In this document: positions 35,129-44,015 of the stretch, one piece after another
Numbering within the stretch: position 1 is the stretch's first letter
Layout of the letters: each line of letters starts with the position of its first letter
Assembly: GCF_900109495.1 (NCBI RefSeq)
Contig: NZ_FOAA01000002.1
Span: 156,956 to 220,955 of the forward strand
Direction of reading: 5' to 3'
DNA: 64,000 nt
DNA from: Ectothiorhodospira marina
GTDB taxonomy: Bacteria > Pseudomonadota > Gammaproteobacteria > Ectothiorhodospirales > Ectothiorhodospiraceae
Position numbers and translations under genes: made by a program
Notes under the pieces: model-generated
What the model was told of the DNA's origin: nothing
Database searches by the model: none
What the model saw: only the letters and a program-made list of their open reading frames with translations

Positions 35129-35647
35129 ATGGTGCCTGAAAAACAAAGCCAGAACTTCCGCCAGCGCTGGTTGCCCCACCCCCTGCTGACGTTGACGCTG
35201 GTGGTGGTCTGGATGCTGCTGCTCAACAGCTTCACGTTGGGCGGATTTCTCCTGGGCACCGTTCTTGGGGTGTTGATTCCCATTGCAACCAGCCATTTCT
35301 GGCCGGGGCGCCCCCTTTTGCGGGCTTATGGAAAGATGATGGCTTTCCTGGGTATCGCGCTCTGGGACGTATTGGTGGCAAACGTGATGGTGGCCCGTCT
35401 GATCCTGTTCAGAAGGCCGGAGAGTCTGGCCACGCGCTGGGTCGCCATGCCACTGGAGTTGCGTTCCCCTGAGGCAATCACATTGCTGGCAGGGACGATC
35501 TCCCTCACGCCAGGCACCGTGAGCAGCGATCTTTCCGCCGATGGCCGGACGTTGCTGGTGCATTGTCTGGACGCACCCGATGCGGAGGTGGCAGTGCGGG
35601 ATATGAAATCGCGTTACGAGGCGAGACTCATGGAGATCTTCCCATGA
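35129..35647 (+). CDS. phaE: Antiporter subunit E (PhaE/MrpE)
   Basis: This 172-residue subunit has two N-terminal membrane helices followed by a cytoplasmic domain. The SPEAITLLAGTISLTPGTVSSD segment is the family signature. ATG 35129 lies a few bases after AAGGGGAGAGG; a TTG at 35111 sits before that ribosome-binding site and is less likely. Its stop overlaps phaF (ATGA). Confidence 0.9.
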   Translation: MVPEKQSQNFRQRWLPHPLLTLTLVVVWMLLLNSFTLGGFLLGTVLGVLIPIATSHFWPGRPLLRAYGKMMAFLGIALWDVLVANVMVARLILFRRPESLATRWVAMPLELRSPEAITLLAGTISLTPGTVSSDLSADGRTLLVHCLDAPDAEVAVRDMKSRYEARLMEIFP

Positions 35648-35913
35648 TTGAATATGCTTTGATTTTTGGCTTCTTTGCCGTCTCGGTGGCGCTGCTGATG
35701 AATCTATGGCGCCTGATTCAGGGGCCCACGGTGGTGGATCGTCTGCTGGCCGTGGACACCATGGTCATCAATGTGATTGCCTTGATCATTCTTCAGGGGA
35801 TGTATCAGCGCACCACCCTGTATTTTGAGGCCGCCCTGCTACTGGCCATGTTCGGGTTCGTCTCCACCGTGGCCTACTGCCGATTTTTGTTGCGCGGCGA
35901 CGTGATTGAGTGA
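35644..35913 (+). CDS. phaF: Antiporter subunit F (PhaF/MrpF)
   Basis: This 89-residue, three-helix membrane subunit has the typical GPTVVDRLLAVDTMVINVIAL motif with conserved Asp residues. The start overlaps the end of phaE by 4 bases, and phaG follows 15 bases later. The earlier in-frame start at 35563 lies inside phaE. Confidence 0.92.
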   Translation: MIEYALIFGFFAVSVALLMNLWRLIQGPTVVDRLLAVDTMVINVIALIILQGMYQRTTLYFEAALLLAMFGFVSTVAYCRFLLRGDVIE

Positions 35914-35928
35914 CCGGGAGACCTGACG

Positions 35929-36330
35929 ATGGCGATGTGGCTGGAATTCCTGATTTCCCTGCTGATTGTGGTGAGCGGGATCTTCATCCTGGTGGGCTCC
36001 CTGGGCCTGCTGAAGTTACCGACCCTGATGACGCGACTGCATGCCCCCACCAAGGCCACGACCCTGGGAGTGGGAGGGGCCTTGCTGGCGTCCGTGGCGT
36101 TTTTTCTGGGTGGGGAACGTACGCTGTCGGTCCATGAACTGCTGGTCACCGGCTTTTTGTTCCTGACAGCACCGGTTACCGCCCATTTCATCGCCAAGAC
36201 CTACCTGCATCTGTACCCCGAGGAGCGTAAAACGCTCCCTGTCCTGCCCGAGCCGCAACAAGGCTGGAGTACCTACGTGGCGTCTCGGTCCCCTCGGGCG
36301 GACGAGCAGCAGGACAGCCCTCACGAGTGA
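35929..36330 (+). CDS. phaG: Antiporter subunit G (PhaG/MrpG)
   Basis: This 133-residue, three-helix subunit has the family block GLLKLPTLMTRLHAPTKATTLGVGG and the FLFLTAPVTAHFIAK helix. A hydrophilic C-terminal tail of about 35 residues (ending SPHE) is longer than in the minimal MrpG proteins. It closes the six-gene pha operon; a convergent unknown gene ends 18 bases later. Confidence 0.92.
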   Translation: MAMWLEFLISLLIVVSGIFILVGSLGLLKLPTLMTRLHAPTKATTLGVGGALLASVAFFLGGERTLSVHELLVTGFLFLTAPVTAHFIAKTYLHLYPEERKTLPVLPEPQQGWSTYVASRSPRADEQQDSPHE

Positions 36331-36348
36331 GCGGTTGTCTCCTGCTGC

Positions 36349-36672
36349 CTAGGCATCCCAGCGCAACTGAGCCAGCTGGGAGCGCGTGAAAAAATGTCCC
36401 TGTCGCATGAAGCCGGCCACGATCCCGTCCTTGAGTGCAGTGATCCGGCCGTATTCGTCGCGTTCCAGCACCCAGTGGTCCGGTAACCCATCCAGCAGAT
36501 GGATCAGGGCCAGGGAACCGTCGTCATTGATGGAGAGATGGGTCTCGTGGGTGTGCGTATCCATGAAGGCGGGAAGGAAGCCCAATACCGCATTGGCGGC
36601 CTTCATGTCCGGAAATTCACGATACGCGGCCCATTGCATGCCGGCTGGCCGTTCAAGTTGGCTTCTGTTCAT
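36349..36672 (-). CDS. Protein of unknown function
   Basis: This is a 107-residue predicted soluble protein without signal peptide or known motif. The central region reads THTHETHLSINDDGSLALIH, followed by LDGLPDHWVLERDEYGRITALKDG, which suggests a small beta-sandwich or sensor-like fold. Codon use matches its neighbours. A plausible ribosome-binding site (AAGGTC) lies upstream of ATG 36672. It is convergent to phaG and divergent from the membrane protein at 36833, so it is a single-gene unit. I do not recognise the family. Confidence 0.55.
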   Translation of the reverse strand: MNRSQLERPAGMQWAAYREFPDMKAANAVLGFLPAFMDTHTHETHLSINDDGSLALIHLLDGLPDHWVLERDEYGRITALKDGIVAGFMRQGHFFTRSQLAQLRWDA

Positions 36673-36832
36673 GGGATGTGACCTTGATCTTCCAGAGTGC
36701 AGATTGTCTTTATCAGGCTAGCGGCATGGGGTGGAAGAACTTGAGGGCATTGCCAGAAAGGTCGTCGGTTGGGTCATAATCGGGACCCGCTTAATCACGC
36801 CTGCGTGTTGCACGTGGGCCTTGGGAGATCCT

Positions 36833-38332
36833 ATGCCCTTTGAAGGTCTGATCGGCTTCTGGGCCGACAGCTTGAGTCTGTCCATCGGAATCTGGGTGGT
36901 GATTCTGATGACCCTGGCTTACGGGGCGCGTGCCTGGGCACATCGACTGATCCATGAGACTGCGCGGTTCACGAGTCTGCTGGCCCGATATATGGCCCGT
37001 GCGGTGCGAAGGGCAACCGTGCGTCTGCGGCGCTGGTATTTACGTTATCTGCGGGGTGTGGAGGCGAGACGTCTCGAGGGACGCGTGGAGCGCGTGTACC
37101 GTGACATTCATGGACGGGTCAATCGTGATTTGGGGGGCTTCCCGGCCCTGCAGCAACGCATCCACCGGCATATCGATGCCCTGGAACACGACTACCATTC
37201 AGCCCATGATCAGGTGCCCGAAGAACCTGGCTGGATGCGCACGGCCAATGCGCTGGCCGCAGCGCCGCCCAAGGCGGATCCCCGGGTTGGGCAGGTACTG
37301 GAAGAGATTCATGACTCCCTCGCGCGATCCGGCCGTGAGGCCCTGGAGGAGTACCGGCGTGCCAGCCAGTCCCGGATGGAGATCCTCAAGGGACTGCTGC
37401 CCGCCTGGCGTGAGGTGGGAGATCACATCCAGCAGATGGAACGTGTCGTCAGAGGCGTGAGCGATCAGACCAAAAATCTGGACAGGATGGTGGGGCAATA
37501 TCGTCGCCTGGCCCAAGGCGGTGTGCCAGCGCGAACACTGACCCTGGCATCCTTTGGGACGCTGGCCGTGAGTGGCCTTGTTCTGGTCCTTCTCGGGTTG
37601 TGCGCGGCGGTGCTTTTTTTCCTGGTGGTTCCCCCCATGGAGCAGGTGCTGGGAGGCGCGCCCGGCAGCAGCGTTGCACCGTGGGCCGTGGCTTCATTGG
37701 TGCTCCTTCTCCTGCTCGGTGGCGGCATGATGACGGAGGCGCGACAGGTCAGTCGTATCATTCCGGCTTTTGGCGCCATGGATCCACGTGGGCGGCAGTG
37801 GGCGTTTACAGTGGGTTTGATGCTGGTGGTGCTGACCGTGCTACTGTGCGCGACCCTGGCGGCCAGCCGGGACTTCTATGTGGCTCAGGGCGACGCCCTG
37901 CACATGCTGCTGGAGGGGGAGCCCGAGTTACTCTGGCCCGGGGTGGACTGGCTCTCCACCTTGACCCGATTGGCTCTGGGGGGATTGCTGCCCTTGCCGC
38001 TCATGCTGATTGCACTTCCTCTCCAGGCCTTCATGCAGTCGGTCGCTGTTGTGGGGGTGGGCTTTGTCCTGCTGTGCCTGAGCCTGATGGAAACCCTGCT
38101 TGGAGGGTTCGCTTTGGGCGCACGGCTTTCAGAAAGGTTGTTGAAGGCCCTGTACGAACTTCTGATCTTCCCGCCACTTCTCATGGAGCGAGGATACCGG
38201 GCCTGGTGTCGCAAGCGCTCCACGGACCCGCGTGAATCCTCGTCGGCACGCATGCCTGCCGAATTGCTGACGCTTCCGGAGGTTCCGAGCGGGCGGAAGG
38301 GCCCAGGTGCAAGCAATCATGACAAGCCCTGA
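36833..38332 (+). CDS. Large membrane protein with a central coiled coil, unknown function
   Basis: This 499-residue protein has one N-terminal hydrophobic segment (about 13-33) and an Arg-rich amphipathic stretch (about 45-85). A long helical, probably coiled-coil part follows (about 85-230, LEEIHDSLARSGREALEEYRR), then about five transmembrane helices (240-265, 285-300, 325-345, 380-400, 408-430). A basic cytoplasmic tail ends the chain. ATG 36833 follows GGGAGATCCT; the earlier reading from 36731 has no support. No known domain is recognised. The layout recalls mechanosensor or cell-division scaffolds, but that is only an impression. Its stop abuts the convergent rhodanese gene. Confidence 0.65.
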   Translation: MPFEGLIGFWADSLSLSIGIWVVILMTLAYGARAWAHRLIHETARFTSLLARYMARAVRRATVRLRRWYLRYLRGVEARRLEGRVERVYRDIHGRVNRDLGGFPALQQRIHRHIDALEHDYHSAHDQVPEEPGWMRTANALAAAPPKADPRVGQVLEEIHDSLARSGREALEEYRRASQSRMEILKGLLPAWREVGDHIQQMERVVRGVSDQTKNLDRMVGQYRRLAQGGVPARTLTLASFGTLAVSGLVLVLLGLCAAVLFFLVVPPMEQVLGGAPGSSVAPWAVASLVLLLLLGGGMMTEARQVSRIIPAFGAMDPRGRQWAFTVGLMLVVLTVLLCATLAASRDFYVAQGDALHMLLEGEPELLWPGVDWLSTLTRLALGGLLPLPLMLIALPLQAFMQSVAVVGVGFVLLCLSLMETLLGGFALGARLSERLLKALYELLIFPPLLMERGYRAWCRKRSTDPRESSSARMPAELLTLPEVPSGRKGPGASNHDKP

Positions 38333-38761
38333 TCAGCATTGCTCCCAGGGCAAGCCGTGATATCGCCAACCGTCCATGCTGGAGCGGTGGTGATTTTCGT
38401 CCAGTTCGCCCTCGAATCCCTCGGCAATGTGATACACCCGGGGGATGCCCTCGTCCACCAGTGCCCGCCCGGCCTCCAGGGAGCGCTTCCCGCTGCGGCA
38501 GATCAGGATCACCGAGGCCCCGTTGTCAGCCTCACTGGCGGCGGCGCCACCCAACAGGAGTTTGCGCACCTCTGGCACAAAACGCGGATTGCGGGTCCAG
38601 TCCGGCTCGTCCATCCAGGGGATGTGAAGGGCGCCTTTGGGGTGGCCCACAAAAAGGTATTCCATGCTCGAGCGGATATCCACCAGCAGGGTCTTGGCAT
38701 CAGACTGGAGCATCTCGTAGGCTTCCCTGGGGGAGAGGTTGATGGGATCATTCTTGGACAT
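38333..38761 (-). CDS. Rhodanese-like sulfurtransferase
   Basis: This single-domain rhodanese of 142 residues carries sulfane sulfur on the active-site cysteine in ILICRSGKRSLEAG. The preceding LLVDIRSSMEYLFVGHPKGALHIPW segment is the standard first half. No signal peptide is present, so it acts in the cytoplasm. ATG 38761 starts the domain directly; the long upstream extension overlaps the SH3-protein promoter region and is rejected. Possible roles are sulfur-oxidation trafficking or thiosulfate/cyanide handling. The YeeE-type transporter lies 15 kb away. Confidence 0.87.
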   Translation of the reverse strand: MSKNDPINLSPREAYEMLQSDAKTLLVDIRSSMEYLFVGHPKGALHIPWMDEPDWTRNPRFVPEVRKLLLGGAAASEADNGASVILICRSGKRSLEAGRALVDEGIPRVYHIAEGFEGELDENHHRSSMDGWRYHGLPWEQC

Positions 38762-38942
38762 GGGTGCCGTGCTTCCTCGCAAAGGGATGAGTTCTGGTAA
38801 AGTGTGGCCGCGCGGCGGCCCCTGATGAGACACACGGGCGTCATCTGCCCGAATGTGAGTCGCACGCGCTCCGGTGACACCGCCTGGGCGGGTGCCCCGG
38901 ATTCTCGCTGATCTGGGCGAAAATTGCGAAAGGACAATACTT

Positions 38943-39635
38943 GTGGAACGCGCGCTAGTCATTTTTTTCGGTCTGCTACTGGGGCCGGGTCTGCTGCTAT
39001 CCAGCTGGTCCATGCCCGCCCATGGTCAAAGCACGGCCTATGTCAGTGACGAACTGGAAATCGCGGTGCGAAGGGGTAAGACCTTCCAGCATCGCATCTT
39101 GCTGTTTCTGGACAGCGGTGATCGGGTCACCGTGCTGGAGGATGACGGCGAGGGTTATACGCGTATCCGTACAGAGGGAGGCACGGAAGGCTGGGTGCAG
39201 ACACGCAATCTTTCGGAGCAGCCGCATGCACGCGAACGGGTGGCCGCCCTGCGCGCTCAGACGGCGTCATTGGAAGAGCAGCGTGACGCATTGGCCGAGC
39301 AGGTGCGGTCGTTAGAAGCAGACAAGGCCCGGGAGAGCGAACGCGCCGATACCCTTTCCGCCCGGGTGGTGGAGCTGGAAGAGGAGCTGGAAGCGTTGCG
39401 TGATATTGCCGCGGAGCCTCTGGAGAAGGCCAGGCAGAACGAAGCGTTGCGAGAACAGTTGGCGGGTGAACAAGAACGCGTGGGCGCCCTGCTGGAGGAG
39501 AATCGTCGGTTGCGCGACGATGATCGCAAGGACTGGTTCTTGTATGGTGCCGGCGTGTCGATTGGCTGTCTGATTCTCGGGATCCTGCTGACTCGGGTCC
39601 GATTCCGCCGACGTACTTCGGGCTGGATCGATTGA
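38943..39635 (+). CDS. SH3-domain membrane protein (TIGR04211/YgiM-like)
   Basis: This 230-residue envelope protein has a signal peptide (cleavage near AHG-QS) and a bacterial SH3 domain (about 30-95: VSDELEIAVRRG, VTVLEDDGEGYTRI, GTEGWVQTRNL). A long coiled coil follows (100-195), then a C-terminal transmembrane helix (WFLYGAGVSIGCLILGILL) ending in a basic RVRFRRR tail. This matches the TIGR04211/YgiM family, whose role is not established. GTG 38943 is preceded by AAAGGA at 8 bases. The YfaZ-like gene follows 74 bases later. Confidence 0.8.
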   Translation: MERALVIFFGLLLGPGLLLSSWSMPAHGQSTAYVSDELEIAVRRGKTFQHRILLFLDSGDRVTVLEDDGEGYTRIRTEGGTEGWVQTRNLSEQPHARERVAALRAQTASLEEQRDALAEQVRSLEADKARESERADTLSARVVELEEELEALRDIAAEPLEKARQNEALREQLAGEQERVGALLEENRRLRDDDRKDWFLYGAGVSIGCLILGILLTRVRFRRRTSGWID

Positions 39636-39709
39636 CCTCCCCAGTGATGAAACCTTATTCCATCGGGTCCCAGGCACTGGGGCCGCTGAATCAAACCGCA
39701 GGAGATAAG

Positions 39710-40279
39710 ATGTTCAAGCGTGTCTTGGTGGGTGGCTTTTTGGCCACGGTGCTGATGTCCCCGGCGGGGGCGGATACTCTGGACGCCTACCTGAGTCAGG
39801 AATCGGCGCAATTGACCTATCTGACCGATTCCAGTCGGATCGGCCTGGGTGGGGCTGACCTGTCCTTCGGTTTCTTTTTCAACGATGACAGTGACATGAT
39901 GCTCAGTACCGGGCTCAGTGTGGCAGGCGTCCCCGCCGGGGATCAGCCGCTCACCTTCGGTCTGGGCGGCAAGGCCTATCTTGGTCTCATCGATGACCCT
40001 GATGATAACTTTCAGTCGCTGGCCCTGGGAGGGGAGGTGCGTTACACCATCCCCTCCAACACCCCCATGTACATCGCTGCCGAAGGCTATTACGGGCCCC
40101 GCGTGACCACCTTCAGTGATGCCCGTGATCTGCTGGACCTGGCGGTACGTTACGAGGTTGAAGTCACTCCCGGTGCTCGCGGCTTCATTGGCTACCGTCA
40201 TCTGGAGGCCGACATGGACAAGCGTCGTGACTACAAGATGGACGACCACGTGCATTTCGGGGTGCGTTTCAACTTCTGA
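39710..40279 (+). CDS. YfaZ-like outer-membrane porin
   Basis: This 189-residue outer-membrane beta-barrel protein resembles the YfaZ family. It has a signal peptide cleaved near AGA-DT. Alternating strands such as SSRIGLGGADLSFGFFF and MMLSTGLSV follow, and it ends VHFGVRFNF with the terminal Phe needed for assembly. GGAG at 39701-39704 precedes ATG 39710. It lacks the internal repeats of general porins, and the permeant is unknown. Confidence 0.75.
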   Translation: MFKRVLVGGFLATVLMSPAGADTLDAYLSQESAQLTYLTDSSRIGLGGADLSFGFFFNDDSDMMLSTGLSVAGVPAGDQPLTFGLGGKAYLGLIDDPDDNFQSLALGGEVRYTIPSNTPMYIAAEGYYGPRVTTFSDARDLLDLAVRYEVEVTPGARGFIGYRHLEADMDKRRDYKMDDHVHFGVRFNF

Positions 40280-40295
40280 GATGGAGTGATCGGCC

Positions 40296-41120
40296 ATGCA
40301 GGATCGCCCGGATGCCATGGATGACGTGCTGTCCATCATGGCCAGGCTGAGGGATCCCGAGCACGGGTGTGCCTGGGATCTCAAGCAAACCTTTGATTCC
40401 ATCATCCCCCATACCCTGGAGGAGGCCTACGAGGTGGCCGACGCCGTCGAACGTCGGGATTTCGAGGAACTTCGCAGTGAACTCGGGGACCTGCTGCTGC
40501 AGGTCGTGTTCCATTCACGCATGGCCCAGGAAGAGGGGCGTTTCGATTTTCACGACGTGGCGGCCACGCTGGCGGAGAAGCTGGTGCGCCGCCATCCCCA
40601 TGTCTTTGGAAACACCCGTTTTGAATCCGAGGAGGCCCAGCATGCTGCCTGGGAGGCGGAAAAGGCCCGGGAGCGCGCCGCAGGGCAGGGTGCGCCTGCT
40701 GATGGCAATGGTGAGGAGATTCCGCCCAGCCAGATGGATGGCATTGCCCGCACCTTGCCGGGTCTGAGTCGGGCGGCCAAGATCCAGAAGCGTGCCGCCC
40801 GCGTGGGATTTGACTGGGACGCCCCGGCGCCGGTGGTGGACAAGATCCGCGAGGAACTGGACGAGGTATGCCAGGAGATGGCCGCCAAGGCAGGGCACGA
40901 TCGTCTGGAGGACGAAGTGGGGGACCTGCTCTTTGCCGTGACCAACCTGGCCCGCCATCTGAAGGTGGACCCCGAGGCGGCCCTGAGGCGCACCAATCGC
41001 AAGTTCGAGCGCCGATTCCGTTTCATCGAGCAGGCGCTGGCCCGCGAGGGGCGTGCGGTGGAGGATGAGCCGCTGGAGGTCCTGGATGCGTTGTGGGATC
41101 AGGCGAAGCGGGAGGCGTAG
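40296..41120 (+). CDS. mazG: Nucleoside triphosphate pyrophosphohydrolase MazG
   Basis: MazG hydrolyses NTPs and dNTPs to monophosphates and pyrophosphate, limiting aberrant nucleotides and modulating (p)ppGpp. The 274-residue protein has two MazG domains. The first shows [23 protein letters not shown] and [16 protein letters not shown] with the EExxE and ExxD metal-binding residues. The second shows [11 protein letters not shown] and [19 protein letters not shown]. The 3' end overlaps that of nadC by 22 bases on opposite strands. Confidence 0.94.
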   Translation: MQDRPDAMDDVLSIMARLRDPEHGCAWDLKQTFDSIIPHTLEEAYEVADAVERRDFEELRSELGDLLLQVVFHSRMAQEEGRFDFHDVAATLAEKLVRRHPHVFGNTRFESEEAQHAAWEAEKARERAAGQGAPADGNGEEIPPSQMDGIARTLPGLSRAAKIQKRAARVGFDWDAPAPVVDKIREELDEVCQEMAAKAGHDRLEDEVGDLLFAVTNLARHLKVDPEAALRRTNRKFERRFRFIEQALAREGRAVEDEPLEVLDALWDQAKREA

Positions 41121-41959
41121 TCCACTTCCAGCCGCAATGAAAGATCCACCGCCTGGATGTGCTTGGTCAACCCGCCAACGGAGATCCGGTCCACCCCCGT
41201 GGCCGCAATGGCACGGAGGCTGTCCAGGTCCACGCCGCCGGAGGCCTCCAGCAGGCAGCGCCCGGCCACCAGGGCCACGGCCTCGTGCATGCCCTCCAGG
41301 GGGAAATCATCCAGCATGATGATATCGGCGCCGGCCTCCAGGGCCTGGCGCACTTCATCCAGACTCTCGGTTTCCACCTCCACCGGAACCTGTTCCCCCA
41401 GGCTCCGGGCACACGCCACAGCCGCGGCGATGGAGCCAGCGGCCATGATGTGGTTCTCCTTGATCAGTACCGCGTCATAGAGCCCCAGGCGATGGTTGTG
41501 ACCGCCGCCACAGGTGACGGCATACTTCTGGGCCAGGCGCAGTCCCGGCAGGGTCTTGCGGGTGTCCAGGATATGGGCCCCGGTGCCGGCCACGGCCTCC
41601 ACATACTCTCGGGTGCGGGTCGCTGTGGCCGAGAGGGTTTGCAGGAAGTTCAGGGCCGTGCGCTCGCCGGTGAGGATGGCTCGGGACGGACCGGAGAGGG
41701 CGCAAAGGCGAGTGCCTGCGGGGATGGTGTCACCATCCGCCACCTGCCAGTGAACCTTTACATCGCCATCAAGCGCCGCAAAGGTGGCGTCGAACCATGC
41801 CTGGCCACAGAGGACGGCCGCCTCCTTGCAGATCACATGGGCGCGGCAGGTGGCATTCTCCGGGATGAGCTGCGCGGTCAGATCCCCAGGGCCGATATCT
41901 TCGGCGAGGGCAATGCGGACGGATTCGCGGATGGCGCGGTTGGATACAGGCAGGGTCAT
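41099..41959 (-). CDS. nadC: Nicotinate-nucleotide diphosphorylase (quinolinate phosphoribosyltransferase)
   Basis: NadC converts quinolinate and PRPP to nicotinate mononucleotide in de novo NAD synthesis. The 286-residue protein has [12 protein letters not shown] near the N terminus, the [16 protein letters not shown] loop, the [20 protein letters not shown] motif, and [20 protein letters not shown] with the active-site His and Lys. It also has [11 protein letters not shown] and the C-terminal [15 protein letters not shown]. It is convergent with mazG. No other nad genes are adjacent. Confidence 0.96.
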   Translation of the reverse strand: MTLPVSNRAIRESVRIALAEDIGPGDLTAQLIPENATCRAHVICKEAAVLCGQAWFDATFAALDGDVKVHWQVADGDTIPAGTRLCALSGPSRAILTGERTALNFLQTLSATATRTREYVEAVAGTGAHILDTRKTLPGLRLAQKYAVTCGGGHNHRLGLYDAVLIKENHIMAAGSIAAAVACARSLGEQVPVEVETESLDEVRQALEAGADIIMLDDFPLEGMHEAVALVAGRCLLEASGGVDLDSLRAIAATGVDRISVGGLTKHIQAVDLSLRLEVDYASRFA

Positions 41960-42109
41960 GGCTCAGGCAGTCATGCAAGGACGGGGTATGAGGATAACGC
42001 AAAGCGGGCGCGCCATGGAGTCGGGCCATGCAATTACAGTATGCTCTGAAGGGTCAACCCGTCGCGGCACAACAACCCACGATCGTCCACGTATCCAAAG
42101 CGCAGCCTC

Positions 42110-43621
42110 TTGAACCAGATCAGGGAATTCTACGAGCTTCTCAAGCACTCCTTCCGGAACCTGCTGCCCATCATCGTCGTGGTGGCCGTCTTCCAGTTTG
42201 CCGTCATGCAGCAGGTGCCTGAAGGCTGGCTGCCCATGGGGGTGGGGCTGCTGGTGGTGGTGGTGGGCGTGGCCCTGTTCCTCCAGGGGTTGGAGATGGG
42301 GATCTTCCCCATCGGCAAGAACCTCTCCAACGAATTTGCCAAGAAGGGCTCGCTGACCTGGTTGATGGTCTTTGGGTTCTGCCTGGGCTTTTCGGCGGTG
42401 ATTGCCGAGCCGGCCCTGATTGCGGTGGCCAGTCAGGCGGAGATGATCAGTGGCGGACATATCAGCGCCCTGGTGCTGCGTGTGCTTGTGGCCTTGTCGG
42501 TGGGGGGCGTGGTGGCCCTGGGGATCGTGCGGATCATCCTGGGGCATAGCCTGCACTGGTACATGATCATCGGATATTTGCTGGTGGTCATCATCACGTT
42601 CTTTGCTCCCGAAGAGATTGTCGGTCTGGCCTACGACTCCGGGGGGGTGACGACCAATATCGTCACCGTGCCCCTGATTGCCGCCCTGGGCATTGGACTT
42701 GCGGTGTCCATTCGGGGGCGCAATGCACTGACCCATGGTTTCGGGCTGGTGGGGCTGGCCGTGATGGTGCCCATGATCGCTGTGCAACTCTACGGCATCC
42801 TGGTGTATTCCCTGGGGGACCCGGAGATGGTGCGCGGGGTCGCTCCGCTGGCCGAGGCGGTGGACGATGAGCTGGTCAGTCAGGTGGGTGGCAGCGTGTT
42901 GCTGGGCATGCTCACGGATCTGCTGGTGATGTTTCGTGATGTGTTGCCCATCATTGCCGTGATCCTGGTTTTCCAGTACCTGGTGATCCGCAAGGGCATC
43001 GCTCATGTGCACAAGGTGATGGCCGGTTTCATCCTGGTCATCTTCGGCCTGTATGCCTTTGTGCTGGGCCTTAAGCTGGGTTTGTTTCCCATCGGCAGGA
43101 GCATGGCGGAACAGTTGATCACCCTGGATGGTTTCCTGTTCGTGTATCTCTTTGCCTTCAGTATCGGGTTTGCCACCACCATGGCCGAGCCGGCCCTGAT
43201 CGCCATTGGTCAGAAGGCACAGGAGGCGGGCAGGGGGAAGCTCAATGGCAATACCATCCGCCTGCTGGTGGCCATGGGGGTGGCCGTGGGGATCACGCTG
43301 GGGGTGCACCGGATCATCGTCGGCGATCCCATTCATTACTACATCATGGGGGGCTATGCAGTGGTGATCCTGCTCACCTGGTTGGCGCCCCGCTACATCG
43401 TTGCCCTGGCCTATGATCTGGGCGGGGTGACCACCTCGGAGGTGACCGTGCCCTTGGTCACCGCCCTGGGCATTGGCCTGGCGACGCACATTGAGGATCG
43501 CAATGTGCTCATTGATGGTTTTGGTCTGATTGCCTTTGCGTCGATCTTCCCGATCATCAGCGTGATGCTCTATGCTATCGCCGTCGAACTTGCCAATCGC
43601 TGGAGGCAGCAACCGTCATGA
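42110..43621 (+). CDS. DUF1538 membrane protein with two tandem homologous halves
   Basis: This 503-residue polytopic inner-membrane protein belongs to the DUF1538 family. The two halves are clearly related. RNLLPIIVVVAVFQF (about residue 16) matches RDVLPIIAVILVFQY (about 273); IAEPALIAVASQA matches MAEPALIAIGQKA; LAYDSGGVTTNIVTVPL matches LAYDLGGVTTSEVTVPL. This suggests an inverted- or tandem-repeat transporter. TTG 42110 is the apparent start, without a clear ribosome-binding site. Its stop overlaps the start of a PII-like gene by 4 bases and a CBS-domain gene follows. Substrate unknown; I infer a transporter regulated by a PII-like protein. Confidence 0.85.
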   Translation: MNQIREFYELLKHSFRNLLPIIVVVAVFQFAVMQQVPEGWLPMGVGLLVVVVGVALFLQGLEMGIFPIGKNLSNEFAKKGSLTWLMVFGFCLGFSAVIAEPALIAVASQAEMISGGHISALVLRVLVALSVGGVVALGIVRIILGHSLHWYMIIGYLLVVIITFFAPEEIVGLAYDSGGVTTNIVTVPLIAALGIGLAVSIRGRNALTHGFGLVGLAVMVPMIAVQLYGILVYSLGDPEMVRGVAPLAEAVDDELVSQVGGSVLLGMLTDLLVMFRDVLPIIAVILVFQYLVIRKGIAHVHKVMAGFILVIFGLYAFVLGLKLGLFPIGRSMAEQLITLDGFLFVYLFAFSIGFATTMAEPALIAIGQKAQEAGRGKLNGNTIRLLVAMGVAVGITLGVHRIIVGDPIHYYIMGGYAVVILLTWLAPRYIVALAYDLGGVTTSEVTVPLVTALGIGLATHIEDRNVLIDGFGLIAFASIFPIISVMLYAIAVELANRWRQQPS

Positions 43622-43965
43622 AGTTTGCCGTGCTGGTGGCCATTCTGGCCGAAAACCTGGAAGAAAAGGCCATTGACGTGGCGCGCAAGGCCGGGGCAGG
43701 TGGCGTGACCATCCTCGATGCCCGCGGTATTGGTGGCAAGGAAAAGAAGACATTTTTTGGGCTGACCTATGAAGGCAGCCAGTCGGCGCTTGTCTTCGTG
43801 CTGGAAAAAAAACTCTCCCTGGCCGTGATGAAGGCCCTGCGCGATGAACTGGACCTGAAATCCCACTCCCATGGTGTGGTTTTCACGGTGCCCCTGGAGC
43901 ATATCGCGGGGATCGACCTGAGTCAGGTGGAGCGCTTCGAGGAGCGTATCAAGGACGACATCTAG
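43618..43965 (+). CDS. PII-like signalling protein (GlnB-fold)
   Basis: This 115-residue protein has the ferredoxin-like GlnB fold. KFAVLVAILAENLEEKAIDVARKAG forms strand 1 and helix 1; GAGGVTILDARGIGGKEKKTFFGL is the strand 2 and T-loop region; ALVFVLEKKLSLAVMKALRDEL is the second half; GVVFTVPLEHIAGI ends the sheet. The T-loop is short and lacks the uridylylated tyrosine motif of canonical GlnB, so it is better called PII-like. It is translationally coupled to the DUF1538 membrane gene (ATGA overlap). This parallels PII-like regulators that bind their cognate transporters, such as SbtB with SbtA. Confidence 0.8.
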   Translation: MKFAVLVAILAENLEEKAIDVARKAGAGGVTILDARGIGGKEKKTFFGLTYEGSQSALVFVLEKKLSLAVMKALRDELDLKSHSHGVVFTVPLEHIAGIDLSQVERFEERIKDDI

Positions 43966-44015
43966 GCCTGACTGGTCGCCCCAGGCCGTCTTTTCACACT
44001 ACCCAGAGGTGACTC

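Noticed and set aside
41963..43612. 549-codon minus-strand open frame opposite the DUF1538 gene
   Set aside because: It is His/Gln/Asp-rich without hydrophobic core. The plus strand encodes a membrane protein with two homologous halves, which is the real gene.
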